Part shown: in pieces, positions 49,816-60,002 of the stretch | Numbering within the stretch: position 1 is the stretch's first letter | Layout of the letters: each line of letters begins with the position of its first letter | Origin: CAVVZJ01 sp963752755 | GTDB taxonomy: Bacteria > Planctomycetota > Planctomycetia > Isosphaerales > Isosphaeraceae | Direction: 5' to 3' | Assembly (NCBI GenBank): GCA_963752755.1 | Contig: CAVVZJ010000014.1 | Coordinates: 496,001-560,000 of the forward strand | Length of the DNA stretch: 64,000 nucleotides | Notes under the pieces: generated by a model | Database searches by the model: none | Told to the model about the DNA's origin: nothing | What the model saw: the letters and a program-made list of their open reading frames with translations, nothing else | Program-made: the position numbers and the translations under genes

Positions 49816-50733
49816 TCAATCCCGGTTCGACCGCAGCGTCCCCACGACCTCGCGGACCGAATCGGCGCCGATCTCGCGGAGGCGAGCCGGCAGGTGATCG
49901 AGCAGCCGGCCGGCGGCGGTCGGGTCGGCAAAGGTCGCCGTGCCGACCTGCACCGCCGAGGCTCCCGCGACGAGGAACTCCATCGCGTCCTCGGCCGTCC
50001 AGATCCCACCGATCCCGATGATCGGCAAGCCCGGAACGCCCCGCGCGACTTCCCAGACCATCCGCAACGCCACCGGCTTGATCGCCGGTCCGCTCAGGCC
50101 GCCGATGTCGTTGGCCAGGATCGGCCGCCGCCGTCGCCAATCGACGGCCATCCCCTTGATCGTGTTGATCAGGCTGACCGCGTCCGCTCCGCCTTCCGCC
50201 GCGGCGCCGGCGATCGGAACGACGTCGGTGACGTTCGGCGTCAGCTTGGCGATGATCGGATACGGGCAATGCTGCCGGACCCGCTCGACCAGCCGACGGA
50301 CCGTTCCGGCGTCGATGCCCAGGTCGAGGCCGTGGCTGACGTTCGGGCAGGAGATGTTCAGCTCGACTCCCGCCAGGCCCGGCTCGCGACCCAGCCGCTC
50401 GGCCATCGCGACGAACTGCTCCTCGTCCTCCCCCGCGATGTTCGCCACGACCGCCGTACCCACCGTCCGCAAGTACGGCAGATGATGCGCGACAAAATGG
50501 TCGATCCCGTCATTATCCAGACCGATGGCGTTGAGCAAGCCCGACGGCGTCTCGACCGTCCTGGGTGTCGGATTGCCGGCTCGCGGTCGCGCGGTCACGG
50601 TCTTCGGGATCACGCCGCCGAGCCGCTCCAGGGGCAAGAACCCCGCCATCTCGCGGACGTAGCCGAACGTCCCCGAGGCCACCATCACCGGGTTCTTCAA
50701 CGCCAATCGGCCGAGCTTCACGGACAGGTCCAC
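49816..50733 (-). CDS. pyrD: dihydroorotate dehydrogenase, class 1B catalytic subunit
   Basis: A 305-residue flavoprotein that oxidises dihydroorotate to orotate in pyrimidine synthesis. Motifs: NPVMVASGTFGYV, the FMN and substrate segment GLDNDGIDHF, ELNISCPNV with the catalytic Cys near 129 (a Cys base marks class 1), KLTPNVTDVVPIA, LINTIKGMAVDWRRRRPILANDIGGLSGPAIKP and IGIGGIWTAEDAMEFLVAGASAVQVGTA. I chose GTG 50733 (VDLSVKLGRL) because GAGGGGG lies upstream; the frame stays open to 50937. Class 1B needs a PyrK iron-sulfur subunit, not seen nearby. Confidence 0.92.
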   Translation of the reverse strand: MDLSVKLGRLALKNPVMVASGTFGYVREMAGFLPLERLGGVIPKTVTARPRAGNPTPRTVETPSGLLNAIGLDNDGIDHFVAHHLPYLRTVGTAVVANIAGEDEEQFVAMAERLGREPGLAGVELNISCPNVSHGLDLGIDAGTVRRLVERVRQHCPYPIIAKLTPNVTDVVPIAGAAAEGGADAVSLINTIKGMAVDWRRRRPILANDIGGLSGPAIKPVALRMVWEVARGVPGLPIIGIGGIWTAEDAMEFLVAGASAVQVGTATFADPTAAGRLLDHLPARLREIGADSVREVVGTLRSNRD

Positions 50734-50894
50734 GGCGGCTTCCCCCTCGTTTCCTTCGCATCGCAACCCAGCGTAAGGCCGGTTGGGGATCGGCGTCCAG
50801 AGCGGTCCCGGTGTCCCACCCGCCCCTTGCCGACCGGACCAGGACCGCGCAGCATAGGCGCATCGGCTTCGAACAAACAGATCGGGGGTTTTCG

Positions 50895-51155
50895 ATGGAT
50901 GGGCCGGCGCAGGGCCAGACTCGCTGGCAACTCTCACTCCGCGAGGGCATGGTTTTGCTCGTGGCCCTCGCCGGCGCCCTGGCCCTCTGGCGCAACGAGG
51001 CCCGGTGGTGGTCGCAAGACGACTGGATCGATTTCGCCATCCGGTTCGTGATCGTCCTGCCGGCGGTCGCCATGCTCGTCGTCCTCTGGGTCCGCTCGGG
51101 ACATGAGCCGCCCGGACCGCGCGGCCCCTGGTCGTCTCACGATGGCCGACGGTGA
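50895..51155 (+). CDS. small membrane protein
   Basis: An 86-residue protein starting MDGPAQGQTRWQLSLREG. Two hydrophobic helices (VLLVALAGALALW and FAIRFVIVLPAVAMLVVLWV) flank a charged segment with RNEARWWSQDDW. A Pro/Gly-rich cytosolic tail follows. No family recognised. It precedes the polytopic membrane protein by about 60 bases and may share its transcript. Confidence 0.55.
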   Translation: MDGPAQGQTRWQLSLREGMVLLVALAGALALWRNEARWWSQDDWIDFAIRFVIVLPAVAMLVVLWVRSGHEPPGPRGPWSSHDGRR

Positions 51156-51217
51156 TGGTAAGATGGACTTGTCCCGGATCGCGTCGCCGGGCTCACGGAC
51201 CCAGGAGCGAAGCCGTC

Positions 51218-52605
51218 GTGCCGGCCACGATTCCGGACTCTCTTCCCCCCGGCCGTCGCGGCGGCTGGATCACCTCGGTCGGGCTCGGCCTGTCCCTGCT
51301 GGCCCTCTATCTCGCCAACGGCCGCGAGATCGGCTCCTACGACACCGAGGCGACCGCCCTGCTCCCCCGCGCGATCCTTCGCGGCGACGGTGTCCATCTC
51401 GACCACTTCGCCCTTTTGCTCCGTGAGCCCGACGGCCGCCCGCCGACTACATCGCCAGCCACCGCGGCCATCTCGTCTCGCGCTATCCCGGTCGGGCCGG
51501 CCCTGCTCGCCCTGCCCATCGTCGCCGTCGAGTCGTCCGTGCTCGACCGCCTTCGGCCCGGCTGGGACCAACCGCTCCTGTCGCGAATGGGCCTACGCCA
51601 AACTCCTGTCTCAGCACGCCTCCGCCCTCATCGCCGCGCTGGCTGGCGTCGCCCTCTTCCGGCTCCTCCGCCGGATCGTCCCCGGCCGCGTGGCCCTCAT
51701 CGCGACACTCGCCGCATTCCTCGGTTCCGACCTCTGGGTCGTTGCCAGTCAGGCCCTCTGGCAGCACGGCCCCGCAGCCCTGGCCCTGACGACCGCCTTG
51801 CTCCTGCTCGTGGACCCCGCCCCTTCCCGCCTCCGCTTCCTGCTCGCCGGCCTGGCCAGCGGCTCCCTCGTCGCCTTCCGCGCCATCGACCTTGTCTTCG
51901 CCGCCCTCATCGCCGGCTGGGTGGCCCGTCACCACCCCCGTCGGCTCCTCTGTCTTCCTCCCCTTCCCCATCCTGATCGCCGCCGCCTTGATCGGTTACA
52001 ACCTCTACTACTTCAACCACCTCACCGGTGGCCAGGCCGAGCTGGAGGCCTTGCATCCGACCCTCCACGGGGTCAACGGCCCCTGGTCCGGCGACTTCCT
52101 CGAAGGCGCCGCCGGCACGCTCGTGAGCCCCAGTCGTGGTCTCTTCATCTTCACTCCCTGGGCCGCTCTCGCGCTCGGACTGGCGCCCTGGTCAGCCCGC
52201 CGGTTAAAGACAATCCCGCTCGTCCCCTGGGTCCTCTGGGGACTTTTGCCCTATTTCCTCCTCCTCTCCCAGTACGCGGTCTGGTGGGCCGGCTTCTGCT
52301 TCGGCCCCCGCTACTGGACCGACGCCATCCCCTTGCTCGCCATCCTCCTCGCCTGCGGCCTCGCCTGGTCCCGCTCCCGTTCCCCGCTCCTCCGCCTCGC
52401 CTTCACCCTCACGATCCTGTTCTCCTTCGCCCTCCAGGCCCTCGGCGCCTGGTTCTACCCCAGTTCCTGGAATCTCCTCGACGCCCACGGCAGCCCTGCC
52501 AACATCGACACCCACCACGAACGCCTCTGGGATTGGTCCGACAGCGAGCTAACCCGCATCCTCCGTGACAAGATCCTCCGACCCAATCTTCATCCCGGGC
52601 ACTAA
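51218..52605 (+). CDS. polytopic membrane protein, glycosyltransferase-C-like (frameshifted)
   Basis: About 460 residues. GTG 51218 with AGGAG upstream starts VPATIPDSLPPGRRGGWITSVGLGLSLLALYLANGREIGSYDTEATALLP. The acidic loop after the first helix (SYDTEA) and eight to ten later hydrophobic helices (AALAGVALFRLLRRIV, LALTTALLLLV, FLPFPILIAAALIGYNLYYF, WVLWGLLPYFLLL, LLAILLACGLAW) suit the GT-C / ArnT-like mannosyltransferase fold. Four frame breaks occur near 51440, 51502, 51588 and 51950; the last three are clear +1 insertions. Family assignment is by topology only. Confidence 0.6.
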
Positions 52606-53181
52606 CCATTTTTCTTGTTCCCAAAAAATTTGATTCCTACGATCAAAACCCCCCTCGAGAACGATGATCTCTCCTGCCGGATCGCGTTTCCCCGGTCGTG
52701 CCGAGTCCTTTCGAGGAGTCCGCCGGGAGCGACGGGACTGTCGATTTCACCTCGCGCATGTTCTTGCCGAAAGCGCCCCGACTTGCCGTTACGAAACGAA
52801 CCCGACGACACACTGGGAGAACTGGAGCAAGAATCCGACCTCAGCTCCCGCGTTCCTTGGTCGAGAACTCCCGTTACGAAACGAACCCGACGACACACTG
52901 GAGACTCTGGGTCGAATATTCCGCCCCGCGTTCCTGATGCGAAACGAACCCAGGGCCTCACCTTCCGCCGTTTCCGCCCTGGGGGGCAGGCCGCGGTCCA
53001 AATTCACCGCGACGGCACGAGCAACACAAAATTAATCCAAAACGAAGAAAAGATCACAAGTTCCTTCCGGATGCTTCCGCGTCCCGGGTCTCTCTGTGGG
53101 GAATCTTCTGCTCCCGTTCCCTTGGCCCGCCCCCCCCGACCCGTCATCATGGAGCCACTCCCCGAGCTGAGGCGACACCCC
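52606..53181. other. intergenic region with direct repeats
   Basis: A gap of about 575 bases. It contains two identical 31-base direct repeats (listed separately), a partial third, and an AT-richer stretch (53020-53060) that may hold the promoter of the FAD oxidase gene. No credible open frame or RNA is visible. Confidence 0.5.
52786..52901. repeat. 31-base direct repeats
   Basis: An identical 31-base unit beginning CCGTTACGAAACGAACCCGA occurs at 52786-52816 and 52871-52901, 85 bases apart, and GCGAAACGAACCC recurs at 52939-52951. The flanks also share GGAGA-CT words, so the true unit may be a diverged 70-85-base tandem repeat. Two copies only; not a CRISPR. Confidence 0.7.
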
Positions 53182-56168
53182 ATGCCCACCCCACCCGCCC
53201 TCACCCGCCTCCAGGAACGTCTCCAGAAGGAGACCCGTTCCGAGGTGCGCTTCGACCGCGGTTACCGCGAGCCTCTATGCCACCGACGCCAGCCTCTATC
53301 AGATCGACCCCCTCGGCGTCGTGATCCCGCAGACGGCCGACGACGCATTGGCCGCCGTCCGGTTCGCCGCCGAGGAAGGCGTGGCCGTTCTCCCACGCGG
53401 GGCGGCCACGAGCCTCTCCGGGCAGACCATCGGACCGGCCCTCGTGATCGACTTCACCAAGTACCTGAACCGGATCGGCGTCGTCGATCGCGACCGGATG
53501 ACCGTCCGCGTCGAGCCGGGCGTCGTGCTCGACCGACTCAACGCCCACCTTGCGCCGCTCGGCCTGATGTTCGGCCCCGACGTCTCCACCGGCGACCGCG
53601 CCACGATCGGCGGGCATGATCGGCAACAACTCCGCCGGCGCCCGCTCGCTCCGCTACGGCAAGACCGTCGATCACGTCGATTCCCTGGACGTTGCCCTCG
53701 ACGACGGCACCCTTGCCCGCTTCGGCCCGCTGACGGACGACGAGCTGGAGGCGGTCTGCCGCCGCGAGGATCGCGTCGGCCATCTCCACCGGACCGTCCG
53801 CGACGTCGTCGCCCGCCATCGCGAGGCCATCGCCGCCGCCTTCCCCAAGATCCTCCGACGGGTCAGCGGCTACAACCTCGACGAGTTCATCCCCGGCCTT
53901 CCGGTTCGACCCGTCGGCTGGCCCGTCGAGCCTTTCCTCTTCAACCTCGCCCGCCTGATCGTCGGCTCCGAGGGGACGCTCGCCGTCGTCACCGCCGCCG
54001 ACCTCAAGGTCGTCCCCAAACCCCCGGCTCAAGGTCTGGTCGTCCTCTCCTTCGCCACGATCCCCGCCGCGCTCGACCGTCTGCACGAGATCCTCGAAAC
54101 CGAGCCCGGTCGCCGTCGAGATGCTCGACCGCACGATCCTCGACCTCGCCGCCCAGAACGCCGAGATGGCCCAGCACCTCGAATTCGCCGCCGGCCAGCC
54201 CGAGGCCGTCCTCGCCGCCCAGTTCTACGCCGATTCCGCCGAGGAACTCGCCGCCCGCGCCGACGACCTCGCCCGACGCTTCGAGGGCCGCCCCGGCGTC
54301 CTCGGCGTCCGCAAGAGCCTGGCCGACGCCGCGAAGGACTCCTTCTGGAAGGTCCGCAAGGCCGGCCTCTCGCTCCTGATGGGCATGGTCGGCGACGCCA
54401 AGCCCGTCGCCTTCGTCGAGGACACGGCCGTCGCCCCCGACAAGCTGCCCCAGTTCTACGAACGCTTCATGCAGGTCGTCGCCCGCCACGGCACCCGCGC
54501 CGCCTGCTACGGACACGCCGACGTCGGCTGCCTCCACATCCGCCCCGTCCTCGACATGAAGACGCCCGAGGGCGTCGACCCAGCTCCGCGCCATCGCCTC
54601 CGAGATTTCCGACCTCGTCGCCGAGTTCGGCGGCGCCATGAGCGGCGAGCACGGCGACGGCCTCGCCCGCAGCCGCTGGAACCGCAAGCTGTTCGGTGAC
54701 GACGTTTACTCGGCCTTTCAGGAGATCAAATCCGCCTTCGACCCCCACAACCGCCTCAACCCCGGCAAGGTCGTCGCCGAGCCCGACCTCGCCGCCGACC
54801 TCCGCATCGGCCCGAGTTACCACACCGACGAACCTGCCGCCACCGGCTTCGACTTCTCCGATCAAGGCGGCTTCGCCCGCGCCGTCGAGATGTGCTCGGG
54901 CGTCGGCGCCTGCCGGAAGACATCCACCGGGACGATGTGCCCCAGCTACATGGTCACGCTCGAAGAGGAGCAGACCACCCGCGGACGCGCCAATGCCCTG
55001 CGCCTCGTCCTCTCCGGCCACCTCCCCGACGGCTTCGCCAACGACACCCTCCATGAAGCCCTCGACCTCTGCCTCCAGTGCAAGGCGTGCAAGACCGAAT
55101 GCCCCTCGAACGTCGATCTCTCCCGCCTCAAGTCCGAAGCCCTCTATCAACTCTACAAGTCCACACCCCCGCCGATCGGCTCGCTGTTGATGGGCCACAT
55201 CCACCAGCTCAACCCGATCGGCTCCGCAATGGCCCCGCTCGCCAACGCCACCTTGCGCAATCCTGTCTTCAAGTGGCTCCTCGAAAAGATCGCCGGGATC
55301 GACCGTCGCCGGACCTTGCCCACCTTCGAATCCAACCACCTCCGCAGGTGGTTCGCCTCTCATGAGCCCGATCCGCGAGCCGGCCGGCTCGGAACCGTCG
55401 TCCTCCTCGACGACTGCTTCACCACCTACAACACCACCTCCGTCGGCCGCGCCGCGGTCCGGGTCCTCGAAGCCTCCGGCTACCGCGTCGAGCTGGCGGG
55501 CCTGGCTTGTTGCGGACGTCCGGCAATCTCGAAGGGCCTGCTCGACGAGGCCCGCGACCTCGCCCGCGAGAACGTCCGCAAGCTCGCCCCGTATGCCCGT
55601 CGCGGGGTTCCGATCGTCGGCTGCGAGCCGAGCTGCTTGCTGACCCTCGTGGACGAGTACCGCGACTTCCGCCTCGGTGGCGATGCCGGCCTCGTCGCCG
55701 CCGCGAGTCGCCTGGTCGATGCCTTCATCGCCGACCGCGACCGCGTCCCCGACCTCCCCCTGAAGGACCGCGCCGCCCGGGTCCTCCTTCACGGCCACTG
55801 TCAGCAAAAAGCCCTCGTCGGCACCGCCGGAACGGTTGCGGCGCTCGCGTCGCATCCCCGACCTCGATGTGACCGTCCTCGACTCCGGCTGCTGCGGCAT
55901 GGCTGGCTCGTTCGGTTATGAAGTGGGGCATTACGAGGTCAGCACCGCCCTGGCCAACCGCGTCCTCCTCCCCGCCGTCGCGTCCGACCGGGGCGCCTTG
56001 CTCGTCGCCCCCGGCTTCTCCTGCCGGAGCCAGGTCCACGGCCTGGCCGGCATCGAGGCGTTGCACCCGATCGAGCTGATCGCGGAGCAACTTTTGGACT
56101 CGGCAGTCATCTCTGGACCAGTAGGCCCGACTTCAGTCGGGCCTACAAATTCAAAAATGACTGGATAG
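53182..56168 (+). CDS. FAD-linked oxidase / Fe-S fusion dehydrogenase (frameshifted)
   Basis: About 993 residues, a GlcD-GlcF type fusion that oxidises a 2-hydroxy acid (D-lactate, glycolate or D-2-hydroxyglutarate). The N-terminal FAD_binding_4 domain has VLPRGAATSLSGQTIGPALVIDF and GGMIGNNSAGARSLRYG; the FAD-oxidase C domain ends ACYGHADVGCLHIRPVLD and MSGEHGDGLARSRWN. Then come two 4Fe-4S motifs (CSGVGACRKTSTGTMCPSY; CLQCKACKTECPSNVD) and two CCG domains (CCGRPAISKGL; DSGCCGMAGSFG). Five extra bases (near 53267, 53620, 54110, 54575 and 55845) break the frame. ATG 53150 is an alternative start. The last 20 residues (GPVGPTSVGPT) are encoded by a palindromic repeat. Confidence 0.87.
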
Positions 56169-56190
56169 GCCCGACTGAAGTCGGACCTAC
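56121..56190. repeat. REP-like inverted pair, second copy
   Basis: GTAGGCCCGACTTCAGTCGG continuing to 56146 is itself nearly palindromic and is followed at 56166-56190 by an inverted copy with one or two differences. It matches the inner unit at 32110-32182. The first unit overlaps the 3' end of the upstream oxidase gene. An intergenic repeat family is implied. Confidence 0.8.
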
Positions 56191-56246
56191 TGATCGACGA
56201 ACGTTCCCGATCTCAGACGATTCGATTCCCGACGGAGACCCTTCCC

Positions 56247-57530
56247 ATGCCCCGACCCCTCCTCCTCCTGGCTGCCGCTCTTGCCTTCGCCACCGCCCCG
56301 GCCCTCGGCCAGAACGCCGACGAGGTCAACTACGAAGAAGCGAAGGTCCCCGCCTACACCCTGCCCGACCCGCTGTTGATGTCCGACGGCACGCCCGTTC
56401 GCGACGCCGAGACCTGGAACCAGCGCCGGCGTCCCGAGGTTCTGAAGCTCTTTCAGGACCACGTCTATGGCCGTTCTCCCGGCCGACCGGAAGGTTTGCG
56501 GTTCGAGCCCGGCCCGGTCGTCAACGACGCCGTCGGCGGCAAGGCCACCCGGCAACAGATCACCGTCCACTTCTCCGCTGATCCCGACGGCCCGAAGATG
56601 GACCTCCTCCTCTACATCCCCAACAACCGCCCCGGCCCGCACCCGGCCTTCGTCGGCCTGAACTTCGGCGGCAACCACACCATCGAGGCCGACCCCCGCA
56701 TCCCGATGGCCCGCGGTCGCGACCGCAACAACAAGCCGCCCGGCCGTCCCCGTGGCGACGCCGCCTCGCGCTGGCCCCTGGAATTGATCCTCGACCGCGG
56801 CTACGCCCTCGCCACGGCCTACTACGGCGACATCGACCCGGACTTCGACGACGGCTTCCAGAACGGCGTCCACCCCCTCTTCTACCGACCCGGCCAGTCC
56901 CGCCCCGACCCCGATGAGTGGGGCTCCATCGGCGCCTGGGCCTGGGGCCTCAGCCGCGCCCTCGACTACCTCGAAACCGATCCCCGGATCGACCCGAAGC
57001 GCGTCGGCGTCATGGGGCACTCCCGGCTCGGCAAGACCTCCCTCTGGGCCGGCGCCCAGGACACCCGCTTCGCCCTCGTCGTCTCCAACGACTCCGGCGA
57101 AGGAGGCGCCGCGTTGGCCCGCCGACGCTTCGGAGAAACGACCAAACGGATCAACACCGCCTTCCCCCACTGGTTCAACGCTAACTTCAAGCAATACAAC
57201 GACCGGGAAGACGAGATCCCCGTTGACCAGCACATGCTGATTTCCTTGATTGCTCCCCGCCCCGTCCTGGTCAACAGCGCCGAGGAGGACCGCTGGGCCG
57301 ACCCCCGCGGCGAATTCCTCTCGGCTCAAGGGGCCGACCCGGTCTATCGCCTGCTCGGCACCGATGGCCTCGCCGCCCGCGACATGCCCGGCACGAATGT
57401 GCTCGTCTGGAGCCGGATCGGCTACCACATCCGGCCCGGCAAGCACGACGTCACCACCGTGGACTGGACCGCCTACCTCGACTTCGCCGACCGCCACCTC
57501 GGCCCGCCCGCCCACCGTTCGTCCAGGTGA
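56247..57530 (+). CDS. CE15-like glucuronoyl esterase
   Basis: A secreted 427-residue esterase with signal peptide MPRPLLLLAAALAFATAPALGQ. The alpha/beta-hydrolase core carries the CE15 signature GHSRLGKTSLWAGA (Ser near 257, in place of GCSRxGK in fungi), NDSGEGGAALARRRFGET with the likely acidic residue, and IRPGKHDVT with the catalytic His near 400. The upstream PAFVGLNFGGNHTI supplies the oxyanion strand. CE15 enzymes cleave ester bonds between glucuronoxylan and lignin alcohols. It follows the REP pair and has a short 5' gap. Confidence 0.87.
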   Translation: MPRPLLLLAAALAFATAPALGQNADEVNYEEAKVPAYTLPDPLLMSDGTPVRDAETWNQRRRPEVLKLFQDHVYGRSPGRPEGLRFEPGPVVNDAVGGKATRQQITVHFSADPDGPKMDLLLYIPNNRPGPHPAFVGLNFGGNHTIEADPRIPMARGRDRNNKPPGRPRGDAASRWPLELILDRGYALATAYYGDIDPDFDDGFQNGVHPLFYRPGQSRPDPDEWGSIGAWAWGLSRALDYLETDPRIDPKRVGVMGHSRLGKTSLWAGAQDTRFALVVSNDSGEGGAALARRRFGETTKRINTAFPHWFNANFKQYNDREDEIPVDQHMLISLIAPRPVLVNSAEEDRWADPRGEFLSAQGADPVYRLLGTDGLAARDMPGTNVLVWSRIGYHIRPGKHDVTTVDWTAYLDFADRHLGPPAHRSSR

Positions 57531-57683
57531 GGGATCGACAGGGAGGGCGAATCGAGGAATTTGTCGTGTGGCTACTCGCTTTCCTCGTTGCGGCGTGCTA
57601 CGGTAATACTCGCACGCATCCAAAGGGGTCCTCCCATCGGCCACTCTCCCGAATCGTCAGCGCTCCAGGACGAGGGTCTGTCC

Positions 57684-58700
57684 ATGCGTACCAGACGACG
57701 CGGTTTCACCTTGATCGAACTCCTGGTCGTGATTGCGATCATTGGAGTCCTGATCGCGCTGTTGCTGCCGGCCGTCCAGGCCGCCCGCGAGGCGGCCCGG
57801 CGGGCTCAATGTACCAACAACCTCAAGCAACTCGGGCTGGCCGTCCATAACTATCACGACGTTCACAACTGCCTTCCTCCCGGCCGAATCTGGGCCTACC
57901 TGCCCGGCGGCAGCTACCCCACGATCTTCTCCGGCACCCAGAACACGACCTGGTTCGAGCTGATGCTGCCGATGATCGAGCAGGGGACACTCGCCAACGC
58001 CTTCAACTTCTCCCTCGGTGCCGAGGGCATCCCCGGCGGCGGCCTCAACCCCGCGCTCGGCCTCTTCGCGAACAGCACGGTCGCCGCCACCAAGATCGCC
58101 GTCTTCCAGTGCCCGAGCGACAGCCAGCGCGTCTTCCAGATCACCCCCCAGTACGCCGGCGGCCTGCTCAGCGGCCCGATCATGACGAAAGGCAACTACG
58201 CCGTGAGCTGGGGCAACACCAACTGGCGGCAATCCACCATCGGCACCCAGGTTTACTTCAAGTCGGCCTTCGGCCACGACATGAATGTCCGCTTCGCCTC
58301 CGTCACCGACGGCACGAGTAACACCTGCTTCGCCGCCGAGGTCCTGCAGGGCGACCGCTACGACGTCCGCGGCGTGATGTGGTCCAGCGTCCCTGGCGGC
58401 GGCTCCTACATGACCCGCTTCACGCCGAATTCCTACAAGGACTACCTCAACCTCGTCAACGGCACCGACTACCTCAACCAGCCCATCTTCTGCGTCAACG
58501 AGGCCTTCCTCCCCTGCAACGGCAACGCCGGCGACAACAATGCCTTCGCCGCCACCCGAAGCCGCCATCCCGGCGGCATCAACATCATGTTCGGCGACGG
58601 CGGCGTCCGCTTCGTCAAGAACACCATCAATTCTTACGTCTGGATCGCCATCAACACCATCAGCAACAACGAGGTCATCAGCGCCGACTCGTTCCAGTGA
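57684..58700 (+). CDS. DUF1559 prepilin-type N-cleavage protein
   Basis: A 338-residue protein typical of planctomycetes. The N-terminus MRTRRRGFTLIELLVVIAIIG is a type IV prepilin/pseudopilin leader with cleavage between Gly7 and Phe8, continuing into a long helix (LIALLLPAVQAAREAARRAQC). The DUF1559 body has NNLKQLGLAVHNYHDVHNCLPPG near residue 47, and the C-terminus ends with SRHPGGINIMFGDGGVRFVKNTI. Start is ATG 57684; a longer frame to 57561 lacks similarity. These pseudopilins occur in many paralogues per genome; roles are mostly unknown. Confidence 0.92.
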   Translation: MRTRRRGFTLIELLVVIAIIGVLIALLLPAVQAAREAARRAQCTNNLKQLGLAVHNYHDVHNCLPPGRIWAYLPGGSYPTIFSGTQNTTWFELMLPMIEQGTLANAFNFSLGAEGIPGGGLNPALGLFANSTVAATKIAVFQCPSDSQRVFQITPQYAGGLLSGPIMTKGNYAVSWGNTNWRQSTIGTQVYFKSAFGHDMNVRFASVTDGTSNTCFAAEVLQGDRYDVRGVMWSSVPGGGSYMTRFTPNSYKDYLNLVNGTDYLNQPIFCVNEAFLPCNGNAGDNNAFAATRSRHPGGINIMFGDGGVRFVKNTINSYVWIAINTISNNEVISADSFQ

Positions 58701-58776
58701 TCGGCCTTGTTCCGCACTTCGGACCGTTCACCAGTCACGGCTCACCGGTCAAGGCGCTTACCCGTGAGCCGTGGCG

Positions 58777-59934
58777 TTACCACGCCGCATCGAGCAACCG
58801 CGCCATATCTTGCTCGTCGCAGGCCCGTGGGTTGGTCCGGTGGCAGTGGTCACTCATCGCCAGAGCGGCGTAGTGTCCGATCCGGGAACGCTCCAGTCCT
58901 TCGACCTGCCCCAGTCGCGGGGGCAAGGGTAACCGGGAGAGCAGCAACTCGATCAAGGTGATGAAGTGGCCGGGACCGTCGCCCGAGCGGCCGAGGCCGA
59001 GCGTCGCGGCCAGCTCCGCCAGCCGGGGCTCGGCGGCCTCGCGATTGAAGCGGAGCGCATGAGGAAGCAGGATCGCGTTGAGCGTGCCATGATGGGCCCG
59101 TCCCTCTCCTCCCAGAGCATGGGAGAGCGAGTGAACCACGCCCAGCCCTTTGTGAAAGCTGATCCCGCCGAGCAAGGCCCCCATCATCAACGACCGCCTC
59201 GCCTCCCGCTGGGTGCCGTCCCGAACGCAGACTTCCAGCCCCCGGGCGACTTGTCTCAGACCTTCCAGGGCGATGCCGTCGCAGATCGGATGATAGGTGC
59301 TGGAAAGGTAGCTCTCGATCGCATGCGTCAACGCATCCATTCCCGTTCCCGCAGTGAGAACCGGAGGCAGCCCGTAGGTCAGCTCGGGGTCGCAGATGGC
59401 GACGTTCGGCAGCAGGTGGGGGCTCAACACGATCGTCTTCCGGCCCGTCTCCGGGAGCTGGATCAGGGCCCCCCGACCGGCCTCGCTGCCGGTCCCTGCG
59501 GTCGTCGGCACGGCGATCAAGGGCGGTAGGTTGGCTGTGATCCGTGCCGAACCGCCAGTCGTCAGGTCGTAATCGGCCAGCCGGCCCGGATGCGTCGCCA
59601 GCAAGCGAATACCCTTGGATGCGTCGATCGGGCTCCCGCCTCCCAGGCCGACCAGACCGTTGCAGCCCCGCTCCCGATACCGCAGCAGACCCTCGAGGCA
59701 ATCGGCCTCCGTCGGGTTGGGCTGCACGCCATCGAAGACGACCGCCCCCCGCAATCCCCCGGCAACCTGATCCACCAGGCCAAGCTCGACGAGCCCCCGG
59801 TCGCTGACGACCAGGGGTCGGGTCACACCCAGCCGGGTCAACTCGCCGGCCAGTTCCCGACGAGCCCCTTCACCGAAGAGGATGCGGTTGGGGAAGGTGA
59901 AGATCGCCAGGCCCGGATTCGGAGTCGCGGTCAT
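58777..59934 (-). CDS. iron-containing alcohol dehydrogenase
   Basis: A 385-residue group III alcohol dehydrogenase. The NAD-binding GLGGGSPIDASKGI is at about residues 97-109, and TTAGTGSEAG near 145. Metal ligands appear as Asp200 and His204 (GMDALTHAIESY), His268 (GLGVVHSLSHALGG) and His282 (AHHGTLNAILLPHAL). One feature is unusual: the common GTGSE-x-(T/S) continues as AGRGALI. Start MTATPNPGLAIFTFPNRI is at ATG 59934; a longer open frame to 60369 lacks similarity. It lies 68 bases after a TPR gene on the same strand. Substrate is probably a short alcohol or aldehyde. Confidence 0.9.
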   Translation of the reverse strand: MTATPNPGLAIFTFPNRILFGEGARRELAGELTRLGVTRPLVVSDRGLVELGLVDQVAGGLRGAVVFDGVQPNPTEADCLEGLLRYRERGCNGLVGLGGGSPIDASKGIRLLATHPGRLADYDLTTGGSARITANLPPLIAVPTTAGTGSEAGRGALIQLPETGRKTIVLSPHLLPNVAICDPELTYGLPPVLTAGTGMDALTHAIESYLSSTYHPICDGIALEGLRQVARGLEVCVRDGTQREARRSLMMGALLGGISFHKGLGVVHSLSHALGGEGRAHHGTLNAILLPHALRFNREAAEPRLAELAATLGLGRSGDGPGHFITLIELLLSRLPLPPRLGQVEGLERSRIGHYAALAMSDHCHRTNPRACDEQDMARLLDAAW

Positions 59935-60002
59935 CGCGGTTGCATCTCGAAGGCTGGGGCGGTCTTGAGGCCGATCGCGTCCCGGATCGCGCCGGACCGG
60001 TC

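Noticed and set aside
52786..52901. CRISPR array
   Set aside because: Only two full repeat copies, one 54-base spacer-like gap and no cas genes.
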